A stretch of DNA of 64,000 nt from Volvox africanus (Eukaryota; Chlorophyta; Chlorophyceae; Chlamydomonadales; Volvocaceae), in assembly GCA_030268105.1 (NCBI GenBank), contig BSDZ01000120.1:62001-126000 (forward strand). Direction: 5' to 3'. Below the pieces are notes generated by a model. It was given only the letters and a program-made list of their open reading frames with translations. It did no database searches and was not told the DNA's origin. Positions 58,722 through 64,000 of the stretch are shown piece after piece. Each line of letters opens with the position of its first letter. The first letter of the stretch is position 1. The position numbers and the translations under genes are program-made.

Positions 58722-60356
58722 CTATTTCGGCTGAGGTACAAACGGCGGCATTAGCGGGCAATCCTTCGTGGAATGGCTCTCCGCACACCGTAGACAAACG
58801 TTGGCCAATTTCCGACGCTCGAATTCGGAACGATTGCAATTCCATTTTGGCATATACGTGTCGTCCGTGCGAGTCCGCTTCGCATTGGGGTCGGAACGCT
58901 GTGCGGCTGCCGTCGACGGCGCACCACCACGCTTCCTGTTTTTAGCCGGGTCCGAGCTCGGACCTGCTCCTCCTGACCCACGGACACCCGAGCTAGCGCC
59001 CCCGCGCGCCTGGCGTTGCCGGTTGCTGCGTCACGTCGCGGCAGTAGGCGTGGGGCGGGTCGCTCCGAAGTCCTGGTCGAGAGCTACGGCTTCCCCAAGC
59101 GGATCCTGCACTTGCACGGCATTTGCACGAGGGGCAGACTTGACTTCTTCCTCACCGGCAAAGAGTCGTATCTCCGTGCCCTTAGCAAAAGCGACCAAAG
59201 CATCATACGACTTGATCTGCGCTCCAACCAAGTCAGTAGCGCACCATTTAGCCAAAAGTTTCGTCAGGCCTCGCCTACACCAAAAGACACGCTCGGATTC
59301 AGTGAGGTCAGCAATGGGAGTCACAAGTGCTTCGAAGCGTGACTGGTACGCAGGTACATTTTCATCCCGACTCATGTGGTAGCTACCGGCTGCCAAAACC
59401 TTACGAGCTTCCACATCGCGTGCTTGAACCTCAGTAGGGAATCGTGCGAGCAAAGCGGCGACCAACTCGTCAAAAGTATAGTTGCCCCGGGCGTTGGTCC
59501 AATTGCGATACCAGTCCTTCGCTGAGCCCTCGAGGGTGTTACCAACGAAGAGACACCTGATACCGTCATTATCGCCACCATGAACAGCCTGGAGATACTT
59601 TTTAGCGTCACGCACGTACGCACGAGTTGCATCGGCTATGCTATGCCCTGGTGTCTTGTCGGTCAGCGAAATATTGAGCCTAGGAACGGGAATCGACAAT
59701 CTCATCACCTCAGGGATGTCATCATGCCCTCGAGCTTGAGGTAATGGAAGAACCCTTGGTCCAGCAGTGTTGTCCATATTAGTGTTCACTGCTGAATGCG
59801 GCACAATTAAGTGAGCAGGGGTCTGAAGGAAAAGGGGCTCTTGAGTGGCTCGCGCGCCAACAGTCTCAAGACCTCTATCCGGTGCTCTAGCAGCCACAAC
59901 AAAATCGGGTTGGCTAGCTAGGCTAGTGTGCGGCGTATCGTCGTGTTCTGCGGACATAGAGCACGAAACGATACCCTAGGTTTGCGTAATAGAAGCCGAC
60001 TTCTATCGCAAAGGCAAGAGTACAAAACAATTCGGTGAGCCTACCGACAGTACTCTTGAGAAGATTCAGTAAACTCAGCAAGTACTTGCCCAGCTGAGTC
60101 CTGATCTCCGTAGTTTGGGCGATGAGAGTCGCCAACTGGTCCGGACGAAAGCCGGTCTCAGTCGCCGCGGCAAGCAATGCCGGTGCACTGAGATTACCTG
60201 CAACTCAGAGCATACACTTACACAACAAGTGCAGCAATCTAAGCAAAAGCAATTAAACAATTACAAACCGGAAGCGGCGGCATCCAAAATGGCACGGCCT
60301 AGGTCTTCGGCAAAAGTATCTAGCGGTCCTCGTGGTTCGTCGCTGGAACTCGCCAT
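58722..60356 (-). pseudogene. gag: gag of element C, with two possible short introns and one stop
   Basis: ATG 60356-60354. The frame works if 60268-60198 (71 nt, GTTTGT...TTGCAG) and 60044-59948 (97 nt, GTAGGC...CCGCAG) are removed. Without splicing it breaks at TAA just inside the first interval and changes frame at GGT-AGG-C. The main frame (59957 onward) shows the capsid-like SAKDWYRNWTNARGNYTFDEL-type block, YHMSRDENVPAYQSRFEAL and VFWCRRGL. TGA 59031-59033 interrupts it. The frame goes on through a basic region to a zinc knuckle (CLRCAESHSTKDC) and ends at TAG 58722-58724. Pol follows in the same frame. Confidence 0.85.
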
Positions 60357-60408
60357 AGAAAGAACCTACTTCCGATTAGACAAAGAGAGACAGTTAGGCA
60401 ACGAACCA

Positions 60409-60421
60409 GGTCTCGATACCA
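60409..60421 (-). promoter_or_regulatory. Primer-binding site of element C
   Basis: TGGTATCGAGACC on the minus strand, three bases inside the 5' LTR. Same 12-base core as element A. Confidence 0.75.
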
Positions 60422-60424
60422 ATT

Positions 60425-61258
60425 TGTTGTACCTCTCGTTCGCGTTTGCTCATAAGTATCTGCACGTCTGGAGACTTTCGACACCAATGCGCGAGCACTT
60501 GCAAGTACAGCAAGGCAAGCGAGAGCAAACAGAGACAGCGGAAGACTTCAAGACGAAGAGAGATATAACTTACAGTCTTACAGATTGGAACGATGCAATG
60601 GACGAAATCGCCGTCAGCGCCGGAAGCAAGCAATCATCACGCGGTGGTGATTAGCAAAGTTCAGGCTTAGCTCGGGCTAAGTAGAATAGCGTATAGCAAT
60701 AGTAATATAGAACACACGAGTGTTCTCCGGTATCGAATGTCTTGTCTTGCTTAGCCGTCCTCGCATCTGTTATACTCGCAGTATCGCAATGCCGTACGAT
60801 TCCCATTAGGAGGCCGATCCTAGATGTGACAATCCTACTGCGTATAGGCAATGTCTACGCATAACAACGTATAAGCCTTTCCAGCATTCGCATGATGCAA
60901 GGGTCCGGATAACGATATCCAGTTGCACGGCATGTGTCGCGACGAGTGCGGCGCTCTCAACGTGTGCTGTAATGAAGTAATATTATATCAGATAATATTA
61001 CTTATCGTTTCGTAGCACGAGCATAATGCGAGCATAATGCGCACTTCAATGCTTCGGGCTTTCATGCATGCTAGGCGGATTTGCCATGATGCGATGTCGC
61101 GATGGATAATGACAACATGCCAAATGCATATAAAATGTACACGAATACATTTATATCATGCAGATTCATTCATATGCAATGTGTTCATCACAATAGCACT
61201 TCGCCTTGTAGGATCACATCGACCTACGCATCGGCGGGAAACTAACCGTAGCACAACA
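60425..61258. repeat. 5' LTR of element C
   Basis: 834 bp; the left end near 60425 is the internal side. Contains the duplicated GAGCATAATGC word (about 61019-61040) absent from the other LTR. Confidence 0.95.
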
Positions 61259-61263
61259 ACATG

Positions 61264-64000
61264 CGGGTGGGGTCAAGGAGGGACGGGGAATGGGGGACAA
61301 AAGACAGGTGCCACAGGGACAGGCGACGCCTATAAGCATAGGACCTATAAGCACTGATTTCGAACTGGTCATCTCATCATCATTGTCAGCGCAAATAGCC
61401 CCGTTGCGACGAAGATATGATGAAATGCTATGTGACGATGTGGCGGACGATGCATCACTTCAGCAAGAAAGGGATGAAACAGGAATCTGAATCCTTTTAC
61501 TACTACCACCATTTTGAAACTGAATGAAATAGCCTAATCCCCAAGTCCTCTAATAGGGATTTACTGTGTGCTTTCCCACTTCCATTCCCCAACATGTTTA
61601 GTGGGTGCACCTATTCATTGCAACTGGCAAGGCCACCGGTGCCGAGCAGTATGATTTACATGCGACGCCGTCCTTGGAAGTCCCAAGGATGCCAGCACCA
61701 CGAGTAACAATGGCCGGCAAGCCCAGGTGAATCTCCGCCGCGGTGTGCCTAGGCGAGCGGCCTCTGGAAGATGGCGGTGGCGGTGGGGGCCCTGGTGGTG
61801 GCGGCGGCTGCGGCAGCAATGCTTTCATCACCATAGGCCTTCCAGCGTGAACTGCCGAAGACGCTGGTGAGCCTGGCGGCAGAGGTGGTGGCGGTGGTGG
61901 CTGCGGTGACAACTTCTTCCCTGAATTCACTTTCGTGAGACCCCCCACCAGCGCCAGCGGCGGCGGCGGGCCTGGCAGCGGCGACGTCTTCCCCGTATCT
62001 CCTTTTGCTATACCCCCCACAAGCACTGGAGGCGGCGGTGGGCCTGGCGGCGGCGATGGTGGTGATGACGTCTTCCCGGTATCTGCTTTCGCACAAACAA
62101 GGTCCCTTAACAGCGCCGGTGGTGAATCAGACCCATCACTGTGGCTCAATGGCGTCGCTTTCTCCTGCTCCGGTGCTGTGTCAGACTCGCAGGGGCCCTC
62201 TCTATTGGCTTGCTGAGAGGATGACGTGGCCGGTAACTCCGTCGGAGTGCTCCTAAGTGGTTCACGGTCAGCGATTGAGAGGAGGATTGTTGCCGATTCT
62301 AAAGCCAGCTTCATTGCAGAGGCATACTCGCCACGAAGACACGCCTGTGGAAAGGGTAGAGATAATAAAGACGACGGTTGTCACTTTCGTGTGGGAAAGC
62401 CGAAAACTCCGCAAGTGATCTAAGGACGAAGCCAAGGTTGTTCCTTCAAACTGTGGTGTCAAGTGCAATCGCAAGCCCATGCCATAGAAGTGAACAAGCG
62501 AACCCTTGATGCTGCTGGTGGTAAAAAGATAAATCTCTTTTGCGAGGCAGCTAATGATATCTCCCTGGCTCATTTCCTGGCAAACCCATCAAAACAAGTT
62601 CATCACAGCATCCTTCAACACTGGCAGCCCCCGACATAGTGGCTGTCAAGGTCACACTCTGACCTCCGCCAAGCGTGCTAGTCGTGACGGCCCCAGTAAT
62701 ACTGTTCGCAGTCCAGTAGCGCAGTATGGGTCCCTGCTCGAGTGCACCTACTGCACCCTCTGACGCCCACCTCCAAGGCCGCCTGCAACTTGGCGCATGC
62801 ATCCTTGGGTTGCATGTCCTCCGACACTCCTGCCGCTGATCCTTTCGTAGGGCTTTCGGAGACCCCATTATTGGGCAGATATTTTCTATTCGCTTCGTTT
62901 GCGGCGGAGTGCAGCACTGCGGCATTAGCCGTTAGACTCACGTAGGCAGCATTGCCTTTCAACAAGGCCTGCCGGGACAGGGTTTGGCAAGGGCATGATG
63001 TCAATCACTGTGTTGATAGCATGCAGTTAGGGGAATGCAGTTGATGGATACGGCGTTCAAGAATTGGATTTGAGCACGATGTCAATGACACTGGTTGAAT
63101 AACTGGTTCAGCGCTGCCAGGGAAATGTGTCGACCTGACCCAGATGAAATAACGACCTGACCCAGATGAAACAACGACCTGACCCAGATGAAACTCGCTG
63201 GCCCACGACCACCTTGGTATTCCCCTTGGCAAGATATTTGCGAAATTCTTAACCGAATTGCCCGAACAGCTTTTATCACATGAAGGTGCCGGAATGTCGA
63301 GAAGCCCAACTCGGGTGCAGGATACCCGAAGTGGAAAATACCTTTGAACGCCCGCCTGAAGTAACACATCACTGTAATATCATTGGCAGTTCCGCTGCCT
63401 TACGCTGCCTTGCGCGATAGCGCCTTCTTATCCGGCAAAAATCTGCAAACAAGTTCTGCCCAGCTATGATGCCCGCGGTTATGGACTCTTATATGCACGC
63501 GCTTCACAAGCCCACCTCTATAGCCGCTCGCGCATTGGAGTTTGCCTTGATACGGTACAAGACTGACTCCCTGCGTGCAGCCATCTCGCGGCGCAGAGCA
63601 TCCGCCTTGGCAGCATCAATGCCGTCCGGAATGTTACAAAGGATAGGGCGTTTTGCTAGGGCTTCAGCCTCCACATGTTCATCTTGACAAGACGCCTGGT
63701 CCTGGATAAGACGAGTCGGCGTTGTCTTTGCGGTGGAGGCGGTCGGGGAAGGCGGTGCTTCTGGTGCTGACCCAACTGGAAGGAAGGAGGGAAAGGGGCT
63801 GGAAAACGGGGACGGATACGGGGACGGAACGCTGAACGCCTAGGAGAAACACAATAAACAATGAATACACATTGCCCATGAGGGCAGGAACTGCACGGTA
63901 AAGCTCCGCTAACAAGGCTATCGAGCAGCCGTCAATCGTAACATACCAATTTTGTCGGAACGCAAAGAATCGACCAGCTTGTGCAGTTCGGATGCCTCCT
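61264..64000 (-). pseudogene. Inverted truncated formin copy, 5' part (exons 2-5, continues past window)
   Basis: Minus-strand match to the plus formin at about 17506-20025. The FH1 exon is open (62344 to about 61660, PPPPPPLPPG-type runs) with a few substitutions. The exon with ALLKGNAAYVSL (about 62945-62748) and the exon with HVEAEALAKCP (about 63770-63505) are also kept. It differs from the plus copy by an extra 175 bp or so at 62405-62615 and by three tandem copies of a 22-bp word (63130-63192). Since FH2 is missing downstream, it is a truncated pseudogene, though it could still be transcribed. Confidence 0.93.
63130..63192. repeat. Tandem 22-bp repeat (GACCTGACCCAGATGAAAYAAC), three copies
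   Basis: Three units in intron 3 of the inverted formin copy; the plus copy has a single unit (about 18308-18330). Confidence 0.9.

Larger units (their letters stand above)
53777..61258 (-). mobile_element. Ty3/gypsy chromovirus, element C (full length, few disabling mutations)
   Basis: 7482 bp on the minus strand with LTRs 53777-54600 and 60425-61258. The target duplication ACATG is at 53772-53776 and 61259-61263. The plus formin keeps the unoccupied site (near 20026, reverse complement of CCCACATGCGGG). Inserted in intron 5 of the inverted formin copy. The LTRs differ by about nine substitutions and two small indels, one of them an 11-bp tandem duplication (GCATAATGCGA). Related to element B but more intact. 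Confidence 0.96.

Noticed and set aside
55182..58724. UAG reassigned to an amino acid, to explain the TAGs in element C
   Set aside because: Element A has no TAG in about 1700 gag-pol codons except at the gag/pol border, the formin appears to end at TAG, and element C also carries TGA stops; ordinary decay plus one readthrough site fits better.

Overview
The window is nuclear DNA of a eukaryote whose genes have many introns. The host genes split into small exons joined by GT-AG (once GC-AG) introns of about 0.2-1.5 kb that are full of microsatellites. No bacterial operons, ribosome-binding sites or CRISPR are visible. The lineage is not settled by the sequence. A microbial eukaryote or alga fits the gene structure, and the low-complexity runs and the Ty3/gypsy and Ty1/copia elements fit too, but this is inference.

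Left part (1-34 kb). The window opens inside the 3' end of a Ty3/gypsy chromovirus (1-682). A gene-poor stretch follows. Next is a small two-exon minus-strand gene of unknown function (5110-5834). The MFAP1 spliceosome protein is encoded on the minus strand in 14 exons (7846-16690). Divergently from it, 568 bp away, starts a formin on the plus strand (17259-34124, about 20 exons), with a proline-rich FH1 region, an FH2 domain and a tail of roughly 970 residues. Intron phases are consistent through all MFAP1 exons and through the formin exons listed.

Middle (35-51.5 kb). This is a nest of retrotransposons: a Ty1/copia relic; stacked long terminal repeats (LTRs) of a minus-strand gypsy family (family B); a decayed B element; and, inserted into that element, an almost intact 6.8-kb gypsy element (element A, 42326-49106). 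Element A has 422-bp LTRs differing at 3 positions and a CTTTG target duplication.

Right part (51.5-64 kb). A second, inverted and truncated copy of the 5' half of the formin gene (FH1 and the start of FH2) runs off the right edge. Another gypsy element (element C, 53777-61258, minus strand, ACATG target duplication) sits in its intron 5. The plus-strand formin keeps the empty insertion site.

The most notable observations are: (i) gag and pol of two diverged gypsy families are separated by a single in-frame TAG with conserved protein sequence after it, which suggests stop-codon readthrough; (ii) both gag genes change frame at the same GGT-AGG-C site, explained either by short introns or by +1 frameshifting; (iii) an inverted partial formin duplication flanks the retrotransposon nest, with a deletion endpoint exactly at the edge of a 37-bp-arm hairpin.
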